The translations under genes were made by a program, and so were the position numbers. Below, piece by piece: positions 6,503 to 14,530 of a stretch of 19,882 nt of DNA; the stretch's first letter is position 1, and the number at the start of each line of letters is the position of its first letter. The notes beneath the pieces are model-generated. The model searched no databases and was not told the origin of the DNA. It was given only the letters and a program-made list of their open reading frames with translations. The DNA is from Myxococcota bacterium (GTDB lineage: Bacteria; Myxococcota_A; Polyangia; HGW-17). The stretch spans positions 1-19,882 of the forward strand of contig JAHJLU010000289.1 in assembly GCA_018821745.1 (NCBI GenBank), written 5' to 3'.

Positions 6503-7665
6503 GGGAGTTTTCCTTTCTCCCGTAAAATCTGGCGATAGAGTGCAAGGGTTTGCTCTGCCACGCTGGTGACGTCATGGATGCTGGAGATCTCGCGGCGAAT
6601 AGCGGTCATGTCGCGCCGGGTCTTCATCTCCTGGAGGATGCCCCGGGCCAGTGCCAGAGAGTCGCGCGGTGGAACGAGGGTCCCGAAGCTCCGGATGACA
6701 TCACGGGTTGCGCCCACATCTGTGGCAACCACCCTGGTCCCGGCGGCGAGAGATTCCACTACGACCCCGGGGGTTCCTTCTGTTGAGGAGCCCAGGAAGG
6801 TGAGGTGGGAGGAGCCGTAAATGGCGGCCGTGTCGGAGCGATATCCCAGAAAATGGACACGGTCTGACACTCCAGCCGCTTGAACTTTGGCCTTTATCGC
6901 ATCAAGGAGGGGACCATTTCCCACAAGACAAAGGTGCCATGGAGTCCCGGGTTCCAGGCGCATCAGGTGGGCGAAGGCGTCGATCACGTTGGGGTGATCC
7001 TTTGGCGGCTGGAAATTGGCGACCACCGTGAGGATGACGGCGTCCGCCGGGAGATTGAGCTCCTGGCGGAGAAAATACCGCTTCCGTGTTTTTAAGAATG
7101 GTTCCAGCAGGAAGGGGTTGGGGATGGTAATGACTTTTTTGGGCACCGTGAGCCGAAACAGATCGGTGATGTGGGGTTCCAGAGAGGCGCCAATGGAGAC
7201 AACCCTGTCGGTGAAGTGGTTTGTCAGGCGCTCCAGGTTGAGAAAGAGGGGGCGAATGAGGGCGGTCTTGGGACCAAAAAAATTGTCGTAATAGACCAGC
7301 CCGTGGTAGGTCCTGAGGATGGCGGGCGTGCCCAGAATCATACCGGCCATGCGTGCCAGCAGACCGTCCTTGGACTCGTGGGTGTGGATTACGTGGGGGT
7401 TGAATTTTCGCAGCTCCCGGACCATCTTCCACAGCGCGATGAGATCCAGGTGGGGATAAATGTTCCTCTTCATCTGGGGGATATACACGGAGGGTACCGG
7501 GAGGGCATCCTCGAGGTAGCTGCTGTTTTGGGGATCCCACTTGTCGCGGCTTCCGTAAAAAACCCAGGAGGTAACCTCCTCGTTGTTCATGTGTTGTGCC
7601 AGCATGACCGTGCGGTAGGAGGGTCCGCCGGCGAGGCGGGTGATGGTGTGGGCAACTCTCAGCAT
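6499..7665 (-). CDS. GT4-family glycosyltransferase
   Basis: A 388-residue GT-B glycosyltransferase. The N-terminal domain opens with MLRVAHTITRLAGGPSYRTV, a Gly-rich acceptor-side loop. The C-terminal donor domain has LTVVANFQPPKDHPNVIDAF, FLGYRSDTAAIY, and the E-x7-E signature EGTPGVVVE followed by SLAAGTRVVATDVGATRDVI, all typical of GT4 retaining enzymes. The frame is open 13 codons further upstream to a TTG at 7704, but the ATG at 7665 has a GGAG ribosome binding site six bases away and starts at the conserved first beta strand. It overlaps the nucleotidyltransferase-like gene by four bases and is divergent from the wzc-like gene. It probably adds a hexose to a lipid-linked oligosaccharide at the inner membrane; donor and acceptor cannot be read from sequence. 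Confidence 0.85.
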   Translation of the reverse strand: MLRVAHTITRLAGGPSYRTVMLAQHMNNEEVTSWVFYGSRDKWDPQNSSYLEDALPVPSVYIPQMKRNIYPHLDLIALWKMVRELRKFNPHVIHTHESKDGLLARMAGMILGTPAILRTYHGLVYYDNFFGPKTALIRPLFLNLERLTNHFTDRVVSIGASLEPHITDLFRLTVPKKVITIPNPFLLEPFLKTRKRYFLRQELNLPADAVILTVVANFQPPKDHPNVIDAFAHLMRLEPGTPWHLCLVGNGPLLDAIKAKVQAAGVSDRVHFLGYRSDTAAIYGSSHLTFLGSSTEGTPGVVVESLAAGTRVVATDVGATRDVIRSFGTLVPPRDSLALARGILQEMKTRRDMTAIRREISSIHDVTSVAEQTLALYRQILREKGKLP

Positions 7666-7671
7666 AGGGTT

Positions 7672-7675
7672 CTCC
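7672..7675 (-). promoter_or_regulatory. Ribosome binding site fixing the GT4 start
   Basis: GGAG on the minus strand lies six bases before the ATG at 7665. The only longer start is a TTG at 7704 with no comparable site, so the shorter protein is preferred. Confidence 0.65.
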
Positions 7676-7720
7676 GGGTAAAGTCTTTGAAATATCAATT
7701 TCAATCTTTACCATCTGGGA

Positions 7721-7747
7721 CTTATATGGCAAGTAGGAAAAACGCAA
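7721..7747 (-). promoter_or_regulatory. Candidate promoter of the GT4/nucleotidyltransferase-like pair
   Basis: On the minus strand TTGCGT (7742-7747) is followed after 15 bases by TATAAG (7721-7726). The predicted start is near 7714, about 49 bases before the GT4 ATG. The spacing is short and the -35 box weak, so this is tentative. Confidence 0.3.
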
Positions 7748-7831
7748 CTTTTCCAACGCTCACTTGTTTTACAGAAGGTCCGAAATAACCGGATCCCGTG
7801 GGAAAATTCTCCTGGGGTTTATTAACCACCT

Positions 7832-8104
7832 ATGATCAATATTATTTTCGCTCTTGCCGTCCTCCTGGTCTTTGTGCCCGTGGCCTCCTATTTCACGCGG
7901 CATTTTTCTGCGGGGGAGCGATCCGTGCTTATGCGTGTTCTTTTTCTCGGGCTGGTGCTCCGGGTGGGGCTGGTTTTCCTCTTCTCCGTGACCATGCCCG
8001 ATCCCCGGCCCCTCTCCCCCGACGCCTCCAGTTACGCCCGCAGAGGCAAAGATCTGGCCGCCTTTGTGGATAAAAGCTTGATCATGTCGAGGAATCTGCG
8101 TTAG
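7832..8104 (+). pseudogene. Truncated polytopic membrane protein (glycosyltransferase or polymerase-like N-terminus)
   Basis: A 90-residue frame with two strongly hydrophobic segments (about 3-20 and 33-54) separated by a basic loop. A short stretch with LSPDASSYARRGKDLAAF follows, which resembles the first extracytoplasmic loop of GT39/ArnT-like or O-antigen polymerase-like membrane proteins (a PD--SY---G--LA pattern). Such proteins normally continue for several hundred residues with many more helices; here the frame stops abruptly after SRNLR. The wzc-like gene begins 32 bp later, so there is no room for the missing part. The ribosome binding site is poor. The best reading is a stump left by an internal deletion between the divergent GT4 gene and wzc. 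A functional two-helix small protein cannot be excluded. Confidence 0.5.
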
Positions 8105-8136
8105 AAGAGTAATAAGTACAGGAAGTTTGACCGCAT

Positions 8137-10413
8137 ATGACCGAACCAAGCAGCAACCCCTTTGAATTCCAGGGTCCCAAGGAATCCTCCATGGGAATCG
8201 ACTGGAAACGGGCCATACATATATTTCAGCGCTATTTCTGGATTGTGATCCTCTTTGGCGCCGCCGGCCTTTCCCTGGCCTATGTCTCCACCAAACGCCA
8301 GATCCCCCTCTATCGCACCCAGGCCACGGTGATAATCTCCAGCCAGCTGCCATCCTACCTGGGATCCCAGCTCAAGAGCAACCTCAGCGACATCACCGAG
8401 GACTACTGGAACGAGAAGCGGTACCTGGAGACCCAGTTCGAGATCATCCGGAGCTCCCAGTTGTCCCTCTTCACCGCCCAGCGCATGAAGCCCCAGCATC
8501 TCTTCAGGATGTTGGGGACCCCCCAGTTCTCCCAGCGGGAGCCTACCCCCCTTGAGCTCCAGCGGGCCGCCGCCATTATCCGCGGCTCACTTCAGGTCGT
8601 ACCGCGCTCCGAGAGTCGCATCGTGGGCATCATGGTTGTCCACAGCGACCCCTTCCTGGCCAAGGTCATGGCCAACGCCGTGGCCGACTCCTACATAGAA
8701 GAGAACCTCAAGCGGCGCCTCTCCTCCACCAAGAGCGCCTCCACCTGGCTCGACAAGCAGCTCGGTGTCCTGCGGGACAAGCTGGATAACTCGGAGAAGC
8801 TGCTGTATAAGTTTAAGATAGACAATAAAATCATGGATATTTCCCTGGATCAGCACATGAAGACAGTCTCCGCGGTGATCCTCAACCGGACCATGCAGGT
8901 GGAAAAATACTCCACAGAGCTCCTTTTAGTGGAGACAAAATTACAGAAGTACCGGAGCCTGCGAAAAAAAGATCCCGCCTCGGACGCCGCGGGGGATTTC
9001 CTCCACTCCGCATCGGTCGCCGCCCTTCGGACCGCCTACTACGATATTATCGGCAAGCTCCAGGCCCTCAAGGTCGATCTGCTGGAGCGAAACCCCCTGA
9101 TCCTCAAGCAGGAGAAGATGGTGGAGTTGAGCAGGAAGAATCTCCGCAGCGAGCTTCAGCTCATGGATGTCACACTCAGCGCCGAGTACAGCGTGGCGGT
9201 CACCAACCTGGGGACCATGAGAAAGTGGCTTGATTCGACCCGGGAAGAGGCTCTGGCCCTGGGCAAGGTGGAGATCGAATACAAGAAGCTGGAGCGGGAG
9301 CGTAACGAGACGACCAAACTCTATGAGCTGGTTTTGGCCCGGCTCAAGGAGACCGGCCTCGCCGAGGAACTGAAGACCAACAATATCCGAATGCTCGACC
9401 CCGCGGTTCAGCCCCGGGTGCCCTTCAAGCCCGTCCTTGTATTGAACCTGGCTCTGGGGCTCGCGCTGGGTCTGTTTCTGGGCATCTGCGTCCTGATTCT
9501 GCTCTATTATCTCGACAACACGCTGAAAAGCCAGGAAGAGGTGGAGCAGTACCTCCACGCCTCCTTCCTCGGGCACATCCCCCTCATGCCCCACCACATG
9601 CTCAATACGCCGGAGTATGATCTTTTTATTTTCAACCACCCCCGGTCGTCCATAGCTGAGTCGGTCCGGTCCATCCGGACCAACATCATGTTTATGTCCC
9701 CCGATAAGCGGATCAAGACCCTGGTGGTGACCAGCGCCTCTCCCCTCGAGGGCAAGACCACCCTCTCCTCCTACCTGGCCATCTCCATGGCCATGAGCGG
9801 CGAGAAGACCCTCATCGTTGACGCAGATATGAGAAAACCCAGGATTCACAAAGTGTTCTCCATGAAACCCCAGCACGGGTTTTCTTCCCTCATTGTGGGG
9901 AAATCCACCTACGACGAGGCCATCTTCGAGACCCACATCCCCAACCTTTTTGTTCTCCCCTGCGGGCCCATTCCTCCCAACCCGGCGGAGCTTCAGCAGT
10001 CGGACCACTTTGATGTTGTCTTTGAGGGGCTCAGAGACCGTTTTGACCGGATTGTTTTTGACTCTCCTCCCGTGGGTCTGGTGGCTGATCCCGCCATTAT
10101 CGGACAGAAAGTCGACGGGGTGATTGTGGTGACGCGCTTCGGGCAGACCACCCGGCACATGCTCAAAAACGCCTTCCAGGTCCTCTCCCGTGTGAAGATA
10201 AATATTCTCGGGGGGATCATGAATTATGTGGACGAGAAGCGGTGGGGACAGCGTCGCTATTACTCCAAGGCCGGACAAAAGGGTCGCTACGGGTACTACT
10301 ATCAGTCCAATTATGGCTATTATGGGGAAGGTGACCCTGAAGAGCCCGCGGCCAAACCCCAGCAGGGCAAAGAAGAATTGCACAAAAAGTCCCCGGAAAA
10401 AAAGAAGAAATAG
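8137..10413 (+). CDS. wzc: Wzc-like polysaccharide co-polymerase / bacterial tyrosine kinase
   Basis: A 758-residue single-chain PCP2a/BY-kinase. It has an N-terminal Wzz domain with a first transmembrane helix at about 34-53, a long coiled-coil-rich periplasmic part, and a second helix at about 433-455. The C-terminal cytoplasmic kinase has Walker A ASPLEGKTT (K540), Walker A' LIVDADMRKP (D562, D564) and Walker B IVFDSPP (D642). Near the C-terminus, about residues 708-731 hold nine tyrosines in a Gly/Arg context, the autophosphorylation cluster of this family, and the chain ends in a Lys-rich tail. Wzc proteins control capsule or exopolysaccharide chain length with Wza and a Wzb phosphatase, neither of which is in the window. 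An alternative start at 8191 has a better ribosome binding site and would remove 18 residues. It is probably the last intact plus-strand gene of the locus. Confidence 0.9.
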   Translation: MTEPSSNPFEFQGPKESSMGIDWKRAIHIFQRYFWIVILFGAAGLSLAYVSTKRQIPLYRTQATVIISSQLPSYLGSQLKSNLSDITEDYWNEKRYLETQFEIIRSSQLSLFTAQRMKPQHLFRMLGTPQFSQREPTPLELQRAAAIIRGSLQVVPRSESRIVGIMVVHSDPFLAKVMANAVADSYIEENLKRRLSSTKSASTWLDKQLGVLRDKLDNSEKLLYKFKIDNKIMDISLDQHMKTVSAVILNRTMQVEKYSTELLLVETKLQKYRSLRKKDPASDAAGDFLHSASVAALRTAYYDIIGKLQALKVDLLERNPLILKQEKMVELSRKNLRSELQLMDVTLSAEYSVAVTNLGTMRKWLDSTREEALALGKVEIEYKKLERERNETTKLYELVLARLKETGLAEELKTNNIRMLDPAVQPRVPFKPVLVLNLALGLALGLFLGICVLILLYYLDNTLKSQEEVEQYLHASFLGHIPLMPHHMLNTPEYDLFIFNHPRSSIAESVRSIRTNIMFMSPDKRIKTLVVTSASPLEGKTTLSSYLAISMAMSGEKTLIVDADMRKPRIHKVFSMKPQHGFSSLIVGKSTYDEAIFETHIPNLFVLPCGPIPPNPAELQQSDHFDVVFEGLRDRFDRIVFDSPPVGLVADPAIIGQKVDGVIVVTRFGQTTRHMLKNAFQVLSRVKINILGGIMNYVDEKRWGQRRYYSKAGQKGRYGYYYQSNYGYYGEGDPEEPAAKPQQGKEELHKKSPEKKKK
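8179..8183 (+). promoter_or_regulatory. Ribosome binding site for an alternative wzc start at 8191
   Basis: AAGGA lies seven bases before an in-frame ATG at 8191. The ATG at 8137 has only AGGAAG about 12 bases away. The true start of the Wzc-like protein may therefore be residue 19 of the longer frame, just before the GIDWKRA sequence that precedes the first membrane helix. Confidence 0.4.
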
Positions 10414-10467
10414 GACTCTTTTGTTATTCCTGGGAATCGGCTGCCGGTGAGCCCATGGGTGTTCTCT

Positions 10468-10486
10468 GGGCCTTTGCCCCTTTTTT
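10468..10486 (+). terminator. Short intrinsic terminator after wzc
   Basis: GGGC (10468-10471) and GCCC (10476-10479) form a 4-bp GC stem with a CTTT loop, followed by C and six T. It lies 55 bp beyond the wzc stop. The stem is short but the placement and T-run fit. The rest of the 274-bp gap before the S41 gene holds no gene that I can support. Confidence 0.4.
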
Positions 10487-10687
10487 CAAGCCCAAATGAT
10501 TTTGCTGTGAATTTTCCAGAGGGCTTTTCGGTTGAATAGATGCCTTGTTTCGGGGTAGAACTCTGAGCGGTATGGCAGTCAACACGGTACTGTCCAAAGA
10601 TGAACTGACCACATTTTAGCAAGGGTCAGGCAGTGGGTTTCCTTTTGGGGGATCCAGAACACAAAAGCATCGAAAGGCTTTCAAATA

Positions 10688-13630
10688 ATGAGAACGCGAA
10701 TATTCTCTCTTTTTGCCATAGTGTTTTTAGGGTTTGTTACCCCGGTCCAGGCACAGGGACAGGTTGGAACATCAAAGAACTCCTTTATGAACATGAAGTT
10801 AACCATACTTTATGTGATCCACCGCTACGTGGCTCCCGATCGTATTGATCCCTCCAAAATGTTCTTTTCCGGCCTCATGGGGGCTGCCAAAGGGACTCCT
10901 GAGGTGATGGTTCGCAAGAAGGGAAACACGATTACCGTGAGCGTGGGGAGCAAGAATCTCACGGTCAACGGCAGCATCGCCTCCCCCATTTATCTTGTGG
11001 GAGCCTTTCAAAAGGTATTTGATTTTCTGCAGAAAAATCTCCCTTCAGATGTAAAGATCGATGACATTGAGAACCGCATGATCGCGGGAATGCTTGAGAC
11101 GCTTGACCCCCATACCAATTTCCTCCCTCCCGACCTGTTCAAGGAGCTCACCATCCATAACTCCGGGGCCTTCGGCGGACTCGGGATTGTGGTCGCCGTC
11201 TGCGGAGGGAAGCTCTCGGTTCTCAAAGTGTTGCCCGGGACTCCGGCCTCCAGAGCCTCCCTCGAGCCCGGGGATGCCATCACCCGGATCGACGGCCAGC
11301 CCACGGAGAATCTCACCCTCAGCGAGGCGGTCAAGAGACTGCGTGGAGAGCCCGCATCGGCGGTGGGCGTGGAGATTTCCCGAAAGGGGTGGAAGAAACC
11401 CAAGACCTTTTCCATTATGCGGGAGTCCATTGCCTATGACTCTGTGGTGCACAAGACCATCTCCGTGGGGAAGGAAAAAGTCGGATATATTAAAATTAAA
11501 TCCTTTCAGATACCCACGGGACGCCAGGTGAAGAAGGCCCTCAAGAAGATGACCGGGGACGGGGTCAAGGGCGTTATTCTCGATCTGCGGGGAAACGGGG
11601 GCGGGCTCCTGGGAGCGGCCATTGAGGTGACTGATTTGTTTTTGGATTCCGGAACAATTGTGGCTCAGGTCGCAAAGAACAGGGAGAAAAACCTCCGCCA
11701 TGAGCGACGGGCTAACATGAGCAGCACCCTCTTTCGGGGTCCTCTGGTGGTGCTGGTGGATCAGGGCAGCGCCAGTGCTTCGGAGATCGTGGCCGGGTCC
11801 CTTAAATACTCCGGTCGGGCGCTGGTCCTGGGACGACGATCCTTTGGAAAGGGTTCTGTCCAGGATGTCATCACCTACTCATCCGATGCCGCGCTGAAGA
11901 TTACCATCGCCCAATATCTGACCTACGGCGATGTCTCCATTCAGGGGAGCGGTATCGAGCCCGACATTCAACTCCAGGATGTGCAGCTCGATCCCAAAAA
12001 CAGGGGAAGAAAGGTGATCTATTACACATCGGGGTTTGAATCCACCACAGAGGCGTCCCTCAAGGCGGCCCTCAAGGCGGCCAGGAAGAAGCGGCTGGAT
12101 AAATCACTCTATACGGTTTATGCCCTGGCGATCCCCGCCAGGCAGATGTCCTTCAAATGCCGCTATTGCGGGCTCGACCCCGACGATCCGATTCAGCGAT
12201 CCCTGGAGGACTTCGTGGAGGACAGCGCGGTTAATCTGGGTAAGACCCTCATCACCAAATTCAAGGGAAAGAAATTCAGCCGCAAGCTCATGCTGGGGCA
12301 AACCAAAAGTATCCTCGCCGTGTTCTCAGCTAAGGAGGACAAGCGCATTGCTAGGAAGGTGGAGAAGCTCTTCGGTTTGAGCTGGAAAAAGGGGAACTCT
12401 TCAAAAGTACATGCAAAAGTGACTTTTGGCACTTCTGCCAGGGACTTCCCATCGAACTCCTGGGCGACCATGAACCTGTCTTTTAAAAATACTGGCAAGA
12501 CGCCTGTCTACCGTGTGCGAGCCGTTGCAAAATCCACCAATCCACGGATTGATTTCCAGGAAGTGCTCTTCGGGATGGTAAAGCCGGGTCAGAAATTGAC
12601 TCGCAGTGTCTCTGTTAAGATTCCAAAGGGTGTAAGCGCCCGTGAGGACAACGTGCAGTTCACCTTCTTCTCAGACCGAAAGCCCCTGGGGCTTGTTTCT
12701 CGTGGTCATGTGACCATTGTGGGCTCCAAACTTCCCAAATTGACCCTGACCTATCGTTTCTCAGACACGGTGAGGGGTGACGCCATGCTCGAGCCCGGGG
12801 AGACAGGTTTGTTTCATGTGACTATTAAAAACGAAGGGGACGGCCCCACGGGGGAGGCCAAGGTGCTCCTGAAAAATCTCGCCGGGACCCAGGTGGAGAT
12901 GGTGAAATCCCGATTCGATATCAGTAGTTTAAAACCGGGTGCTTCCCGGAATATGACTTTCAAGGTGCGGGCGCTCCGTATTTCCGGTGATCTTTTCTGG
13001 AAATTTAAACTGGAAACCAAGGACTGCAACTTCGGGAATGATATGGAAATTCCGTGGTTTGTCAGGCGACGGGAGATTGCACCCTCAACAAAAATCTCTG
13101 CCAGGGGGCTGGTGCGACTGACTTCGTCAACTCCTGTGTACGATACCCCCTTCAAGACCTCCCGGATCCGTCAGATGTATGGTCTCAAAACCGGTCTGCA
13201 CAAGGTGGCATACCGAATGGGCGACTTCTATGCGGTTTATGGTGTGAAAAAAGGGGAGTATCTGTACGTTCCCGTAAAGGGTGCACCTCTTCTGACCAGT
13301 GGAACCGCTGTCAAGCCTGTGTTGCTGCCCAATTTTACCGCACCCTCCATCACACTCAAAAATCCCCGTCTGCAGGTAAAAGGTCGAGTGACCCTCACCG
13401 GCACGGTCTCCGATGTGGACGGGATCCGGGATTTTTATGTGACCGTGTCCAACATTAAAAAGCGCGTTTTTACCGAGAAGGTGCACTACTTTTCGGGGAA
13501 TGGTGTGAAAAAACACAACTTCAACGTCTCCGTGGCTCTAACGCCGGGAGTCAATATCCTGACTGTTTTTGCCCGGGATATTCACAAGGCCTCCTATTCA
13601 AAAAATGTGGTTGTTTACAGCCAGAAGTGA
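10688..13630 (+). CDS. S41 carboxyl-terminal processing protease with PDZ and C-terminal Ig/SH3-like domains
   Basis: A 980-residue exported protease with a signal peptide at about 1-22 (ending PVQAQ). A CtpA/Prc-type N-terminal helical region (MIAGMLETLDPHTNFL) is followed by a PDZ domain at about 150-235 (GLGIVVAV, LEPGDAITRIDGQP). The S41 catalytic core has LRGNGGG, then GSASASEI with the nucleophile at S363, and SFGKGSVQ with the general base K388, 25 residues later as in Tsp and D1P. After about residue 440 come a CRYC knuckle (C491, C494), two CARDB-like Ig modules (about 575-770), an SH3-like segment (about 805-875), and a final Ig-like domain. This order resembles the large myxobacterial S41 proteins named MXAN_5808 family; that comparison is from memory. 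It is probably a periplasmic or surface quality-control or processing protease. Its target is unknown. Confidence 0.85.
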   Translation: MRTRIFSLFAIVFLGFVTPVQAQGQVGTSKNSFMNMKLTILYVIHRYVAPDRIDPSKMFFSGLMGAAKGTPEVMVRKKGNTITVSVGSKNLTVNGSIASPIYLVGAFQKVFDFLQKNLPSDVKIDDIENRMIAGMLETLDPHTNFLPPDLFKELTIHNSGAFGGLGIVVAVCGGKLSVLKVLPGTPASRASLEPGDAITRIDGQPTENLTLSEAVKRLRGEPASAVGVEISRKGWKKPKTFSIMRESIAYDSVVHKTISVGKEKVGYIKIKSFQIPTGRQVKKALKKMTGDGVKGVILDLRGNGGGLLGAAIEVTDLFLDSGTIVAQVAKNREKNLRHERRANMSSTLFRGPLVVLVDQGSASASEIVAGSLKYSGRALVLGRRSFGKGSVQDVITYSSDAALKITIAQYLTYGDVSIQGSGIEPDIQLQDVQLDPKNRGRKVIYYTSGFESTTEASLKAALKAARKKRLDKSLYTVYALAIPARQMSFKCRYCGLDPDDPIQRSLEDFVEDSAVNLGKTLITKFKGKKFSRKLMLGQTKSILAVFSAKEDKRIARKVEKLFGLSWKKGNSSKVHAKVTFGTSARDFPSNSWATMNLSFKNTGKTPVYRVRAVAKSTNPRIDFQEVLFGMVKPGQKLTRSVSVKIPKGVSAREDNVQFTFFSDRKPLGLVSRGHVTIVGSKLPKLTLTYRFSDTVRGDAMLEPGETGLFHVTIKNEGDGPTGEAKVLLKNLAGTQVEMVKSRFDISSLKPGASRNMTFKVRALRISGDLFWKFKLETKDCNFGNDMEIPWFVRRREIAPSTKISARGLVRLTSSTPVYDTPFKTSRIRQMYGLKTGLHKVAYRMGDFYAVYGVKKGEYLYVPVKGAPLLTSGTAVKPVLLPNFTAPSITLKNPRLQVKGRVTLTGTVSDVDGIRDFYVTVSNIKKRVFTEKVHYFSGNGVKKHNFNVSVALTPGVNILTVFARDIHKASYSKNVVVYSQK

Positions 13631-13647
13631 TCACCCCTTGGGGTGAT
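13630..13647. repeat. 8-bp inverted repeat over the convergent stop codons
   Basis: ATCACCCC and GGGGTGAT are separated by TT, forming a hairpin that begins on the last base of the S41 stop codon and covers the last codons of xerD. No T-run follows in either direction, so a Rho-independent terminator is not well supported. It could still act as an RNA 3'-end stabiliser for both converging transcripts. Confidence 0.4.
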
Positions 13648-14524
13648 GTTCCCGGTGGGATCTTGATAAGTCTTCTCTGACAAGATGCGTATATATCTGG
13701 GTGGTTGAGAGGTCGGAGTGGCCGAGCATGACCTGCACGGAGCGAACATCTCCGCCCCGCTCCAGAATGTGAGTCGCGAAGGAGTGGCGCAGTTTGTGGG
13801 GACTCAGTGGTTTTTCAATCCCCGCGCCCCGGGCATACTCTCCGAGGATTTTCCAGAACCCCTGTCGGGTAATCTGGCGGCCCTGGCGACCGGGGAAGAG
13901 CCATGGGGAGTCGGTGTTCCCCCGGGTGTAGTGATCCCTGACACTCTCCAGATATCGGGTGAGGCTGGCCCTGGCTTTACGTCCGAAGGGGATGACTCGC
14001 ATCTTCTCCCCTTTTCCTAAGCAATAAATAATATTATTGGAAAAATCAATGTCGGTCAGTTTGAGTGAGACCAGCTCGGAGACCCGCACACCCGTTGCAT
14101 ACAGCAGCTCTATCATGGCCAGATCACGGATGCCCTTCGCCTTTCGGATATCGATAACGGCGATCAGTTGTTCCACCTCTGTGGTGCTGATAACCATGGG
14201 GAGGGGTTTTCCGAATTTCGGGGTGCGTATGCGCAGGAAGGGGTTTTCCCTGATATGGTGGTTGACGGCGAGGAACCGAAAGAGGCCTTTCACCGCAGAG
14301 AGCACTCGTGCGCTGGAGCGCGCAGAGAGCTCTTCGCCAAGAAAACTGAGAAATTCCATGACATTGGCCTCGGTAATTTTGTCAAGATCATCGAGCCCGG
14401 CGTTCTCCAGAAAGCGAGCAAGCCTGCCCAGATCCCGACCATAGTTCTCAATGGTCTTCCGTGAGCGGCCCTTCTCGATTTTCAGGTACAGGAGGTATGA
14501 TTCAAAGAGATCGTCTCGTTCCAT
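13631..14524 (-). CDS. xerD: Tyrosine recombinase XerD
   Basis: A 297-residue tyrosine recombinase with the full catalytic set: R147 in ATGVRVSEL, K171 in GKGEK, H243 and R246 in PHKLRHSFATH, H269 in LGHSDLS, and the nucleophile Y278 in TTQIYTH. The N-terminal SAM-like core-binding domain spans about residues 1-105. Length and domain order match chromosomal XerC/XerD, and the C-terminal HHPKG tail resembles XerD (HHPRA in E. coli) more than XerC. These enzymes resolve chromosome dimers at dif with FtsK. No dif-like site or phage cargo was recognised nearby, so an integrative element is not indicated. It has no Shine-Dalgarno sequence; a promoter places the transcription start on the A of its ATG. 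Its stop abuts the S41 stop as TGA|TCA. Confidence 0.85.
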   Translation of the reverse strand: MERDDLFESYLLYLKIEKGRSRKTIENYGRDLGRLARFLENAGLDDLDKITEANVMEFLSFLGEELSARSSARVLSAVKGLFRFLAVNHHIRENPFLRIRTPKFGKPLPMVISTTEVEQLIAVIDIRKAKGIRDLAMIELLYATGVRVSELVSLKLTDIDFSNNIIYCLGKGEKMRVIPFGRKARASLTRYLESVRDHYTRGNTDSPWLFPGRQGRQITRQGFWKILGEYARGAGIEKPLSPHKLRHSFATHILERGGDVRSVQVMLGHSDLSTTQIYTHLVREDLSRSHREHHPKG

Positions 14525-14530
14525 GGGGGG

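Noticed and set aside
7666..7704. Longer GT4 start at a TTG codon
   Set aside because: The ATG at 7665 has a GGAG site at good spacing and begins at the conserved first strand of the fold.
7769..8353. 194-codon minus-strand frame across the start of the wzc-like gene
   Set aside because: It covers the truncated membrane gene and the wzc start in antisense and has no signal, motif or ribosome binding site.
8941..10383. 480-codon open frame antisense to the wzc-like gene
   Set aside because: It is opposite a well-supported gene with all kinase motifs. Its protein is rich in His, Gly and Leu as expected from reverse reading of strongly C-ending codons, and it shows no domain.
13631..14524. Integrase of a mobile element
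   Set aside because: Length, motifs and the XerD-like C-terminus fit a chromosomal recombinase, and there are no att-like repeats, tRNA or phage/plasmid genes beside it.
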